Of a DNA stretch of 64,000 bases, positions 34,696-42,417 are shown piece after piece. The position numbers and the translations under genes were made by a program. This stretch comes from Thiogranum sp963752745. Its GTDB lineage: Bacteria > Pseudomonadota > Gammaproteobacteria > DSM-19610. The notes beneath the pieces are model-generated. The model made no database searches, had not been told where the DNA came from, and worked only from the letters and a program-made list of their open reading frames with translations. The DNA lies in NCBI GenBank assembly GCA_963752745.1, contig CAVWAK010000005.1, positions 10,682-74,681 of the forward strand, in the 5' to 3' direction. The first letter of the stretch is position 1. The number at the start of each line of letters is the position of its first letter.

Positions 34696-35448
34696 TCAGG
34701 CACCGGCTTTGCAGATAGTAAGGAAATCGTCAGCATCCAGTGCGGCGCCGCCGATCAAGCCGCCATCGATATCCGCCATGGTAAACAGCTCGGCAGCATT
34801 GGCACCCTTGACGCTGCCACCGTAGAGGATCTGCACCTTGTCAGCAACAGACTGATCGAGGCCGGCCAGCTTGCCACGAATGAACGCGTGCACATCCTGC
34901 GCCTGTTGTGGTGATGCCGTTTTACCGGTACCGATAGCCCACACGGGCTCGTAAGCGATAACGCTGTCGCCAATGGCAGCGATACCCTCAAGTTTGATCA
35001 CCGCATCCAGCTGGCGGCTGACAACATCCTCGGTGATACCCTGCTCGCGTTCTTCCAGGCTCTCACCCACACACAGAATCGGTGTCAGGCCCGCCTTGCG
35101 GGCAGCGGCAAACTTGCGGGCTGTAAAGTCATCGTCTTCGCCATAGATGCTGCGGCGTTCCGAGTGACCAACGATGGCGTAAGTGCAGCCAAAATCATTG
35201 AGCATGGCGCCGGATATCTCACCAGTGAAGGCACCGGATTCCTGGTCGGCGATATCCTGGCTACCCCAGGCGACCTTGCTGTCGGCGAGAAGATTGGCGA
35301 CCAGCGGGATATAGACAAACGGCGGACATACCGCGATCTGCGTGCTGCCGGTATCGGCTTCGCCGGCAGTTATCCCGGAAATCAGTTGTTTAACGCTGTC
35401 CAGAGAACCATTCAGTTTCCAGTTCCCCGCCACCAGTGTCTGCCGCAT
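34696..35448 (-). CDS. tpiA: Triosephosphate isomerase
   Basis: A 250-residue TIM barrel interconverting dihydroxyacetone phosphate and glyceraldehyde 3-phosphate. Start MRQTLVAGNWKLNG with substrate Lys, catalytic His in AIVGHSERRSIYGE, catalytic Glu in VIAYEPVWAIGTGK and phosphate loop ILYGGSVKGANA, all intact. ATG 35448 lies six bases behind AGGAG; upstream in-frame starts are less likely. Probably co-transcribed with secG. Confidence 0.97.
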   Translation of the reverse strand: MRQTLVAGNWKLNGSLDSVKQLISGITAGEADTGSTQIAVCPPFVYIPLVANLLADSKVAWGSQDIADQESGAFTGEISGAMLNDFGCTYAIVGHSERRSIYGEDDDFTARKFAAARKAGLTPILCVGESLEEREQGITEDVVSRQLDAVIKLEGIAAIGDSVIAYEPVWAIGTGKTASPQQAQDVHAFIRGKLAGLDQSVADKVQILYGGSVKGANAAELFTMADIDGGLIGGAALDADDFLTICKAGA

Positions 35449-35722
35449 ACCCATCTCCTGCAAGCCCTTGAAAATAGCCGCGTAGCGTAGCGATCCGGCG
35501 GGCAAAAATCAAATTTAAAACGTCTGCCCCGGCCGGTAGAAACTAATCAGCCTCACCACCGTCACCAGCATCAGTGCAATCCGGGCAACCGGGCCCGCCA
35601 GGACGGGCTCACAGATGCCATTCGCCCCTCTACAGCGTTACCGTTCCGGCCCGCCGCAGCCTGCCAGGATTGTTTTCACCAGCCTCCAGAGAGCCCAAAC
35701 CCTCTGGTTACCGCGGGTTTAG

Positions 35723-35750
35723 TTGACTGATTCTGAAAGCAATTTATACT
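35723..35750 (+). promoter_or_regulatory. Sigma70-type promoter of the TrpD2-like/Rieske operon
   Basis: TTGACT (35723-35728) and TATACT (35745-35750) are separated by 16 bases, ending 27 bases before the ATG at 35778. AGGAG lies just before the start. It is the best promoter match in the window. The rest of the gap from 35506 holds no gene I can see. Confidence 0.7.
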
Positions 35751-35777
35751 CGCCGAAGCGAATATCAGGAGATCCTT

Positions 35778-36902
35778 ATGAGCACGCCCGCCGATTCGGT
35801 CAACAGTGACCTGCAGACCACCATGCGATCCATCATACAGCGTATCGCCACCGGCCCGGAGCTGTCCAAGGACATCTCCCAGGAAGAAGCGCGGATCGGC
35901 ACGGCAGCCATCTTCGAAGACCAGGTCGACCCGGTGCGTGCGGCCATCTTCTTTATTGCCCTGCGCATGAAACGTGAAACCGCGGAGGAAAACCGCGGCG
36001 TGCTGGACGCTATTCGCGACTACACGAACACCGTCACCGCCGAAGTCGACGAAGTTGTCGATCTGGTGGACCCCTACGACGGCTACAACCGCACGTTACC
36101 CTCATCGCCCTTCCTGCCGGCGATACTGGCCGCCTGCGGCGCGCCCACCGTCTCGCATGGCGTGGATTCGGTAGGCCCGAAGTTCGGCATTACACACCGC
36201 CACGTGCTGGCTGCGGCCGGCGTACCCGTCGATCTGACAACAACACAAGCCGCTGCTCGACTGGCCGACCCGGAGTTGGGCTGGAGCTACGTCGACCAGG
36301 CGCAATTCTGCCCGAAACTGCACGATCTCGTGGCCCTGCGCCAGCAAATGATCAAGCGCCCGGTACTGACCACCGTAGAAGTGCTGGCCAAGCCGATCGC
36401 GGGTAAACAGAAAACCCATTTCATAACCGGCTATGTGCACAAACCGTATCCGCCGGTGTACGCCATGCTGGCACGCCACGTCGGTTTTGATTCCGCGCTA
36501 CTGCTGCGTGGTACCGAGGGTGGCGTTATCCCCTCACTGCGCCAGGTCGGCAAGTACTTTGCCTACCACGATATGGGTGAAGAACAACCGGTGGACATTG
36601 ACCCGGGCAGTATTGGCATTCAGCAGGATGTGCGTGCCGTTCCCTTGCCGGACAATCTGCCGGAGGCCACCCAGACAGTTGATGAGGTCGCCTTGACGGT
36701 GAATGTCGAAGCTGCCGCCAAAGCTGCCGCAGACGCGGGCATGGCAGCACTCAAGGGTGAAAAAGGCGCTACCTACGATTCACTGGTGTACGTTGGCGCT
36801 ATTACCCTGCAGCATCTCGGCAAACACGCCGACCTGCAAAGTGCCGCTGAGCAGGTGCGCAGCGTGCTCGACTCCGGTGCCGCCGCCGCTCGCATCAAGT
36901 AG
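35778..36902 (+). CDS. TrpD2-like protein (anthranilate phosphoribosyltransferase superfamily)
   Basis: A 374-residue glycosyltransferase family 3 fold protein. The N-terminal helical domain (IIQRIATGPELSKDISQEEA) resembles TrpD, followed by SPFLPAILAACGAPTVSHGV and the KFGITHRHVLAAAG stretch. The GTGGD phosphoribosyl-pyrophosphate loop of true TrpD enzymes is missing (here SHGVDSVGPKFG), so it is unlikely to make tryptophan precursors. E. coli YbiB (TrpD2) is a nucleic-acid-binding relative. It is followed 12 bases later by a Rieske protein and preceded by a clear promoter. Confidence 0.8.
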   Translation: MSTPADSVNSDLQTTMRSIIQRIATGPELSKDISQEEARIGTAAIFEDQVDPVRAAIFFIALRMKRETAEENRGVLDAIRDYTNTVTAEVDEVVDLVDPYDGYNRTLPSSPFLPAILAACGAPTVSHGVDSVGPKFGITHRHVLAAAGVPVDLTTTQAAARLADPELGWSYVDQAQFCPKLHDLVALRQQMIKRPVLTTVEVLAKPIAGKQKTHFITGYVHKPYPPVYAMLARHVGFDSALLLRGTEGGVIPSLRQVGKYFAYHDMGEEQPVDIDPGSIGIQQDVRAVPLPDNLPEATQTVDEVALTVNVEAAAKAAADAGMAALKGEKGATYDSLVYVGAITLQHLGKHADLQSAAEQVRSVLDSGAAAARIK

Positions 36903-36914
36903 GGAGAGGCATAC

Positions 36915-37229
36915 ATGGATGCACCCTTTGAAGCGATTGCCGAAGAAGGCGAACTGTCCCCGGGACAGATGAAGAAAATTCAGGTGGGTGGCAAGCACCT
37001 GCTGCTGTGCAATGCCGAGGGCGACTACTACGTCGTCGACGAAATGTGCAGCCACGAAGATTACTCACTGCATCTGGGCTGCATACAGGGGAAAAAGATC
37101 AAGTGCTCCCTTCACGGCAGTTACTTTGACCTGGCATCCGGTGAAGCACTGGTTGATCCGGCGGATGAGCCAATTGGCACTTACCCGGTAAAAGTAGAGG
37201 CAGGCCGTATCTGGGTTGATCCTGGCTGA
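36915..37229 (+). CDS. Rieske [2Fe-2S] ferredoxin
   Basis: A 104-residue single-domain Rieske protein. The cluster ligands are CSH near residues 45-47 and CSLH near 65-68, spaced as in the small ferredoxins of dioxygenase systems and NirD-like proteins. No signal peptide or membrane anchor, so it is a soluble cytosolic electron carrier. Its redox partner is not adjacent. AGGGAGAGG precedes the ATG and it forms a two-gene operon with the TrpD2-like gene. Confidence 0.9.
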   Translation: MDAPFEAIAEEGELSPGQMKKIQVGGKHLLLCNAEGDYYVVDEMCSHEDYSLHLGCIQGKKIKCSLHGSYFDLASGEALVDPADEPIGTYPVKVEAGRIWVDPG

Positions 37230-37417
37230 GAAAGCCCCGCTCAATTGAAAACTTCTTGTCATTGTAAGCACGGCACTGCAATCTTGCAGCCTGGACTTCA
37301 GTTAGTCAGAGAATGCTTCGTTACTGCAAGTTACTTTTACCGGTAGCATTGCGCCCGGCAATGATGAGTAAATCATAAGCTCCCTGACATAAACACTATT
37401 TTAGGGCTCACATAAGT

Positions 37418-37834
37418 ATGCATATCTCGAAGGTTGTTGCCTCTATCTGGTGGTTACTCTCTGCACTATCGTTGCTCTCAGGCTGCGCGATCGATCAAAC
37501 AGTACAACAACCCCAACAGCACACCCGGGCAAAAAATATCATCCTGTTCGTCGGCGATGGCATGGGGGTTTCTACCGTCACCGCGGCACGTATCCTGGAG
37601 GGCCAGTTACGCGGCGAGTCCGGTGAAGAAAACCTGCTGAGCTTTGATCGATTCCCCAACGTTGCCCTGTCCAAGACGTATAACACTAATCAGCAGACAC
37701 CCGACTCGGCCGGTTCAATGTCGGCCATCATGACCGGCGAGAAAACCCGCGCTGGCGTGATCTCGGTAAACCAGTACAGCAGACGCACCGATTGTCGAAG
37801 CTCACAAGGCAAGTCACTGACCCACTTTTCTTGA
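37418..37834 (+). CDS. Alkaline phosphatase (PhoA family) lipoprotein, 5' part of a frame-broken gene
   Basis: Starts with a lipoprotein signal ending at LLSGC (Cys near 24). The alkaline phosphatase N-terminal metal site IILFVGDGMGVSTVTAAR and the catalytic serine in TPDSAGSMSAIMTGEKT are present. The frame is lost in the TTTT at about 37827-37830: one T less joins SLTHF to LEFAEQAGKSTGVVTTTR, which runs on to 38933. Apart from this break the gene looks complete (about 505 residues). It would release phosphate from organic esters outside the inner membrane. Confidence 0.8.
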   Translation: MHISKVVASIWWLLSALSLLSGCAIDQTVQQPQQHTRAKNIILFVGDGMGVSTVTAARILEGQLRGESGEENLLSFDRFPNVALSKTYNTNQQTPDSAGSMSAIMTGEKTRAGVISVNQYSRRTDCRSSQGKSLTHFS

Positions 37835-37865
37835 ATTTGCGGAACAGGCTGGCAAATCAACGGGC

Positions 37866-38933
37866 GTGGTAACCACCACCCGTCTTACCCATGCAACACC
37901 GGCCGCCACCTACGCTCACTCACCGGAACGTGGCTGGGAAGGTGATAGCAAAATGCCCGCTGCAGCTCTGCAGGACGGTTGCAGGGATATCGCCAGCCAG
38001 TTGATCGATTTTCCGTATGGCGATGGACTGGAGGTCGCTCTCGGCGGCGGCCGGCGTTATTTTATCCCGAACACCAAACCCGACCCGGAGTTGACGGACA
38101 AAAAGGGCCTGCGTAAAGACGGCCGTGACCTGACACAGGAATGGCTTTCCAGCAGTAATTCAGCCTACGTGTGGAGCCAGGTACAGCTCGACGCCCTGAA
38201 CCTGACGGAAACCGACCATCTGCTGGGCCTGTTCAACTATTCACACATGCAGTATGAAGCGGATCGCAGCCTGGACCCCGGCGGTGAGCCGTCACTGTCA
38301 GAGATGACGGCCAAAGCCATCGACATACTGAAGAAAAACCGGCAAGGCTATTTCCTGGTCATTGAGGGCGGCCGCATCGACCACGCCCACCACGCGGGCA
38401 ATGCCTATCGCGCGCTGACCGATACCATTGAGTTATCGAGAGCCGTGACCACTGCGCTTGATAAAACCGATGCCAACGACACACTGATTATTGTCACCGC
38501 AGACCATAGCCACGCCTTCACCATGGCCGGTTACCCGACCCGCGGCAATCCCATTCTTGGTAAAGTGGTCGGCAATAATAAATTTGGCGAACCCGAATCC
38601 AGCCCCAAACTGGCCGAAGATGGCAAACCCTACACAACTCTCGGCTATCAGAACGGTCCGGGCTATATTTTCCGCGATACGCAGATGCTGACAAGCAAAC
38701 GGCGCCCGCCTGTGAGCGGACGCGAACAGGATTTATCGAATATCGATACGGAAGATCCTCACTTTCACCAACAGGCACTGGTTCCGCTTAAATCAGAAAC
38801 CCACGGTGGTGAGGACGTTGTTATCTACGCTCATGGCCCAGGCGCCGACCTGGTGCACGGAGTGATGGAGCAGAACATGATATTTCATATTATGCGGGAG
38901 GCGATGGAAATTCCGGGCTCAGCGGACAATTGA
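37866..38933 (+). CDS. Alkaline phosphatase, 3' part
   Basis: About 355 residues continuing the phosphatase at 37418. Coding likeness begins at about 37830; the first start in this frame is GTG 37866. It carries VVTTTRLTHATPAATYAHS, VALGGGRRYF, metal ligands in IEGGRIDHAHHAGN, then TADHSHAF and the C-terminal ETHGGEDVVIYAHGP, the full metal-binding set of PF00245. Without the 5' part it lacks the catalytic serine and signal peptide, so it is not functional unless the break is an error. Confidence 0.85.
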   Translation: MVTTTRLTHATPAATYAHSPERGWEGDSKMPAAALQDGCRDIASQLIDFPYGDGLEVALGGGRRYFIPNTKPDPELTDKKGLRKDGRDLTQEWLSSSNSAYVWSQVQLDALNLTETDHLLGLFNYSHMQYEADRSLDPGGEPSLSEMTAKAIDILKKNRQGYFLVIEGGRIDHAHHAGNAYRALTDTIELSRAVTTALDKTDANDTLIIVTADHSHAFTMAGYPTRGNPILGKVVGNNKFGEPESSPKLAEDGKPYTTLGYQNGPGYIFRDTQMLTSKRRPPVSGREQDLSNIDTEDPHFHQQALVPLKSETHGGEDVVIYAHGPGADLVHGVMEQNMIFHIMREAMEIPGSADN

Positions 38934-38956
38934 CCCTGCAGCTGGCGTACTCATTG

Positions 38957-39211
38957 CTACTTCTTTTCTATCAAGATCTCCAAATGCTTCAGAATTCGTC
39001 TGGACGCGACAGCAATTGCCAAAAGAAAAAATATGCCCCCAAACGCCAGAAAGTCTTTCGGCGTCAACCCCAGCAAACGCGGGTCGTAAATACTGTCCAG
39101 ATGGAAAAGCTTTTGCAGGACGCCAATGGCTATACTGAGCAACCCGATGGCAATAATAATTTCATTCACCATCCTCGACACTGTTTTATGCAAAGAAATT
39201 GTTTTTTTCAT
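38957..39211 (-). CDS. Small inner-membrane protein, unknown function
   Basis: An 84-residue protein with two hydrophobic segments (IIIAIGLLSIAIGVL and FLAFGGIFFLLAIAVA) joined by a polar loop and a basic end (SRRILKHLEILIEKK). No family recognised. It is convergent with the alkaline phosphatase gene and overlaps a 38-codon frame at its start. The AT-rich composition differs from the core genes nearby. Confidence 0.55.
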   Translation of the reverse strand: MKKTISLHKTVSRMVNEIIIAIGLLSIAIGVLQKLFHLDSIYDPRLLGLTPKDFLAFGGIFFLLAIAVASRRILKHLEILIEKK

Positions 39212-39302
39212 GGCAGTATTCCCGAAAACCCCAGAGTAGAAAAATAAGCATAGAAGCCCCTATCCCTAAAGTCGAGACTGTAATAAACCCGAATCTTTTC
39301 AT
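39186..39302 (-). CDS. Possible 38-residue single-pass membrane peptide
   Basis: ATG at 39302 preceded by AGGAA and GGAG; the frame reads a basic start (MKRFG), one hydrophobic helix (TLGIGASMLIFLLWGF) and a polar tail with one Cys. It overlaps the start of the 84-residue membrane protein by 26 bases, which suggests coupled translation. No homologue recognised; shortness keeps confidence low. The gap 39303-39447 shows no gene. Confidence 0.35.
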   Translation of the reverse strand: MKRFGFITVSTLGIGASMLIFLLWGFREYCHEKNNFFA

Positions 39303-39447
39303 AGCTCCATATTCCTGATAACAAAGGATACCAGATCAATTGTTGTGTATTATTGCTGATACACCTAACCGGCTGTTACGTAATTTAACTTTCCTCGCAT
39401 CGAAACTGCCCAGGTTTACCGGCGGCCTCGATTTGCAGGGAGCTTTG

Positions 39448-39605
39448 ATGAAAAGACGCAAGTTTATAACGTCTGTTATCACAGCCGGATAAAAGAGAGC
39501 GCCTGAGACAACTGGTTGAACAGCTATTCAAAGATACAGTGAGTACCCGGGCGATGGGCCTTGGCTATCTCGCTATGCACCCGGAAACCGCTGCGCCAGC
39601 GCCTA
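39448..39605 (+). pseudogene. Remnant of a small Tat-exported protein gene
   Basis: Behind GGGAG, ATG 39448 reads MKRRKFITSVITAG, the twin-arginine n-region of a Tat signal, and stops at TAA 39490. One base later the next frame continues RERLRQLVEQLFKDTVSTR, then AMGLGYLAMHPETAAP, which resembles a small exported protein family with a GxAYLAxHPEEA motif. The hydrophobic core of the signal is missing and the 3' part is cut by the convergent gene at 39603. Confidence 0.45.
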
Positions 39606-40196
39606 GTCATCCTCACAGGGTTTCTCGATCTTTATCACCAGCGCACCGCCTTCGTAATGTGCAGCAGTGATTTTTTCCTTGCGTATCAGGAGCGCCGATT
39701 GTGTACGGTAGACAGTGTACTGATAAGCCGGATCGATGACTTCATACACCGAGCTACCGAATGAGGTATCTACCGGCGACCAATACTTCCAGTCTTCGCG
39801 AAGATAATCGGTCAGATCAACGACCGGCTTTTCACCAACCTGAAACGCGATGTGTGGTGCATTGTTGGCAGCGTCGATATCACTGTAACGGCCGCTGAGT
39901 CGATCGAGCCGGTACATCGCATCAAAGCCAATCAGGTTGGCCAGTGGCTTCCACTTCAGAAAGCGCGCATCAAGGCGCCATTCGTCGCCCTTGATTGCAA
40001 AGTGCTGCGGGGAGCAAAAATCACCAGTGCGCAACTCGACCGCGTACTGCCGTGGCGCCATCTCGACGAAGCGAAGTCTGGCTATTTGCGCCTCGTCGGT
40101 AAGCCGGTGAAACGTATGCAGGTTGACACCAACCAGGGCCAGAGGCGTGGCCAGAAGAAGCGCCAGGAAGGAGAGGGATTTCTTTCCGGGGATAAT
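39603..40196 (-). CDS. Conserved membrane-anchored protein next to glmM (cation/multidrug-pump-like annotation in relatives)
   Basis: About 197 residues: one N-terminal hydrophobic segment (SFLALLLATPLALVGVN) and a soluble domain with the conserved GDEWRLDARFLKWKPLANLIGFD and YRLDRLSGRYSD blocks. These are seen in a family often labelled multidrug transporter downstream of glmM, without real evidence for transport. No ATG, GTG or TTG lies between the glmM stop and the domain. An ATT at 40196 sits eight bases behind AGGGG; the alternative is an ATG at 40304 inside glmM. The start is uncertain, the gene is not. Confidence 0.7.
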   Translation of the reverse strand: MIPGKKSLSFLALLLATPLALVGVNLHTFHRLTDEAQIARLRFVEMAPRQYAVELRTGDFCSPQHFAIKGDEWRLDARFLKWKPLANLIGFDAMYRLDRLSGRYSDIDAANNAPHIAFQVGEKPVVDLTDYLREDWKYWSPVDTSFGSSVYEVIDPAYQYTVYRTQSALLIRKEKITAAHYEGGALVIKIEKPCEDD

Positions 40197-40215
40197 TGAT
40201 CTGCCCCTGTTCCTG

Positions 40216-41571
40216 TCAGGCGCTCTCAGCTTGCGCACTGACGGTCTGTTGGACCACGGCTGCAATCTTTTTCGCCTGTTCGTGCACCAGCGCCTCGTCT
40301 TCACCCTCGACCATGACGCGAATCAGGGGCTCTGTGCCGGATGGACGCAACAAAACGCGACCCCTGCCATTAAGAACCTTTTCAGCGGCTTTTACAGCCG
40401 CCTGAATTGGCTGACTGGCATCGACATCGATACGGTGCTCCAGCGGCACGTTAATCATCAATTGGGGGTATTTGTGCATACCCTGCTTAAGCTCGTGCAG
40501 CGAAGCGCCCTTCTGAACAACTGTCGCCAGTACCTGCAACGCAGACACCATACCGTCACCGGTCGTAGTGCGATCCAGGCAGATAATATGGCCGGATGAT
40601 TCACCGCCGATGACACCATTGTGTCGCTGCAATAATTCCATCACATAACGATCACCGACCTGAGCACGGACAAACTCTATATTTTTACGTTGCAAAGCAT
40701 GTTCAAGCCCGAGGTTACTCATCAATGTGCCCACGACCGGACCTTCAAGACTACCGCCTTCATGGCGACTCTGGGCAATAATAAAGAGTAACTCATCGCC
40801 ATCGACCAGTTCACCCTTGTGGTCGATCATCAATAACCGGTCACCATCACCGTCCAGCGCAATACCCAGGTCAGCACCCTGATCCAGAACGGTTGCACGC
40901 AACAAATCCGGGTTGGTGGAACCGCAACCCTCATTGATATTCAGACCATCGGGATGGACGCCGACAGGAATCACTTCTGCACCCATTTCATGCAGCACTG
41001 CCGGCGCCACCTGGTAGGTGGCACCATTGGCGCAATCAACTACAATTTTCATCCCGCGCAGACTGATGCGTAATGGAATAGTACTTTTACAGAACTCGAT
41101 ATAACGACCACGCGCATCTTCGATACGCTCCGCTTTCCCCAATCGGTCTGACGCAACAGTAACCATGTTCTTTCCAAGCTCTTCTTCAATGGCGTGTTCG
41201 ATTTCATCGAGCAATTTCATGCCGTCAGCAGAGAAGAACTTTATACCGTTGTCGTAATGCGGGTTATGCGAGGCACTGATAACGATGCCGGCACAAGCGT
41301 GCAACGTCCGCGTGAGGTAAGCAATACCCGGTGTAGGCATGGGGCCGAGCAGGCATATATCGACACCGGCGGCGGAAAGACCGGCCTCCAGCGCAGACTC
41401 GAACATGTAACCCGAGATCCGGGTGTCCTTGCCGATGACCACTCTGGCCCTGGAGCCCTCCCCTAAAACACGGCCGGTCGCCCAACCGAGTTTAAGCATG
41501 AACTCCGCGTTGATGGGGTCATCCCCTACGCGGCCGCGAATACCATCGGTACCGAAATATTTCCTGGTCAT
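40216..41571 (-). CDS. glmM: Phosphoglucosamine mutase
   Basis: A 451-residue enzyme converting glucosamine 6-phosphate to glucosamine 1-phosphate for peptidoglycan and LPS precursors. N-terminal RKYFGTDGIRGRVG, phosphoserine loop GIVISASHNPHYDNGIKFF (Ser near 102), metal loop ALDGDGDRLLMID, sugar loop GGESSGHI and phosphate loop RPSGTEPLIRVMVE. All typical. Fourth gene of the rlmE-ftsH-folP-glmM series on the minus strand. Confidence 0.97.
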   Translation of the reverse strand: MTRKYFGTDGIRGRVGDDPINAEFMLKLGWATGRVLGEGSRARVVIGKDTRISGYMFESALEAGLSAAGVDICLLGPMPTPGIAYLTRTLHACAGIVISASHNPHYDNGIKFFSADGMKLLDEIEHAIEEELGKNMVTVASDRLGKAERIEDARGRYIEFCKSTIPLRISLRGMKIVVDCANGATYQVAPAVLHEMGAEVIPVGVHPDGLNINEGCGSTNPDLLRATVLDQGADLGIALDGDGDRLLMIDHKGELVDGDELLFIIAQSRHEGGSLEGPVVGTLMSNLGLEHALQRKNIEFVRAQVGDRYVMELLQRHNGVIGGESSGHIICLDRTTTGDGMVSALQVLATVVQKGASLHELKQGMHKYPQLMINVPLEHRIDVDASQPIQAAVKAAEKVLNGRGRVLLRPSGTEPLIRVMVEGEDEALVHEQAKKIAAVVQQTVSAQAESA

Positions 41572-41589
41572 TTTTTGTTCCCCAAAACC

Positions 41590-42417
41590 CTAATGTACTG
41601 CTCTTAGCGCCACATTCATCTGCAGCGCCTGCCAGGTAGCTGCAACATCATGTGTTCTTACCAACACTGCGCCCCGCTCTACGGCGAGTACGGCCAGCGC
41701 CAGGCTCGCGGACAGACGTTCACCCGCCTCGAGTCCCAGCAATTTACCGATCATGGACTTTCGAGAAAGCCCAACCAGTATTGGTATACCCATACTACTT
41801 AACGCGTCGAGACGCGCCAGCAATTGTAAATTATGCTCTACTGATTTCCCGAAACCGAAGCCGGGATCCAGAAGCAGCTTCTCCCGCGGTATACCCGCGG
41901 CCAGGCAAGCCTGCACCCTCTGGTGTAAAAATTCGCGCACCTCATCAACGACGTCATCATACTGCGGTGCTGCCTGCATATTTGGAGGTTCACCCTGCAT
42001 GTGCATGAGACACACCGGAACCGAACACGCTGCAGCGACCTCCAGCGCGGCCTCTTCGCGCAATGCATTAACGTCGTTGATCAATCCCGCACCAGCTTCG
42101 ACTGCTGCTCGCATGACTGCCGGTTTTCGGGTATCGATGGAGATGGGCACCCCCAGACGTGTCGCCAGGTTTTCAATAACCGGCACCACACGACCGAGTT
42201 CTTCCTCGACCGACACCGGGTCAGCTCCGGGGCGGGTTGATTCGCCACCGATATCGATAATAGCCGCACCATCCGCTTCCATCTGCAAGGCCCTTTCTAC
42301 AGCAGCCTCAGGCGTAAAAAAATCACCCCCGTCGGAGAAGGAATCGGGGGTGATATTAAGCACCCCCATAACCTGGGGGCGAGACAGATCCAGACTCTTT
42401 CCGTTACAGTCGATCAG
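41590..42417 (-). CDS. folP: Dihydropteroate synthase
   Basis: Condenses 6-hydroxymethyl-dihydropterin diphosphate with p-aminobenzoate in folate synthesis. Diagnostic MGVLNITPDSFSDGG, DIGGESTRPGA, SIDTRKPAVM, LLDPGFGFGKS and LVGLSRKSMIG. The first ATG (42369) falls inside the first strand motif and would remove conserved residues. The frame continues upstream as LIDCNGKSLDLSRPQV to a CTG at 42417 that overlaps the ftsH stop as CTGA. No ATG, GTG or TTG is available there, so a CTG start is likely. Confidence 0.93.
   Translation of the reverse strand: MIDCNGKSLDLSRPQVMGVLNITPDSFSDGGDFFTPEAAVERALQMEADGAAIIDIGGESTRPGADPVSVEEELGRVVPVIENLATRLGVPISIDTRKPAVMRAAVEAGAGLINDVNALREEAALEVAAACSVPVCLMHMQGEPPNMQAAPQYDDVVDEVREFLHQRVQACLAAGIPREKLLLDPGFGFGKSVEHNLQLLARLDALSSMGIPILVGLSRKSMIGKLLGLEAGERLSASLALAVLAVERGAVLVRTHDVAATWQALQMNVALRAVH

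Noticed and set aside
35506..35722. Possible gene in the gap between tpiA and the TrpD2-like gene
   Set aside because: No frame of useful length with a start and binding site; only the promoter at its right end is supported.
37385..37394. CTGACATAAA before the alkaline phosphatase gene as a possible Pho-box half site
   Set aside because: It is close to the CTGTCATAAA half but the second half-site does not match, so a PhoB operator cannot be claimed from sequence alone.
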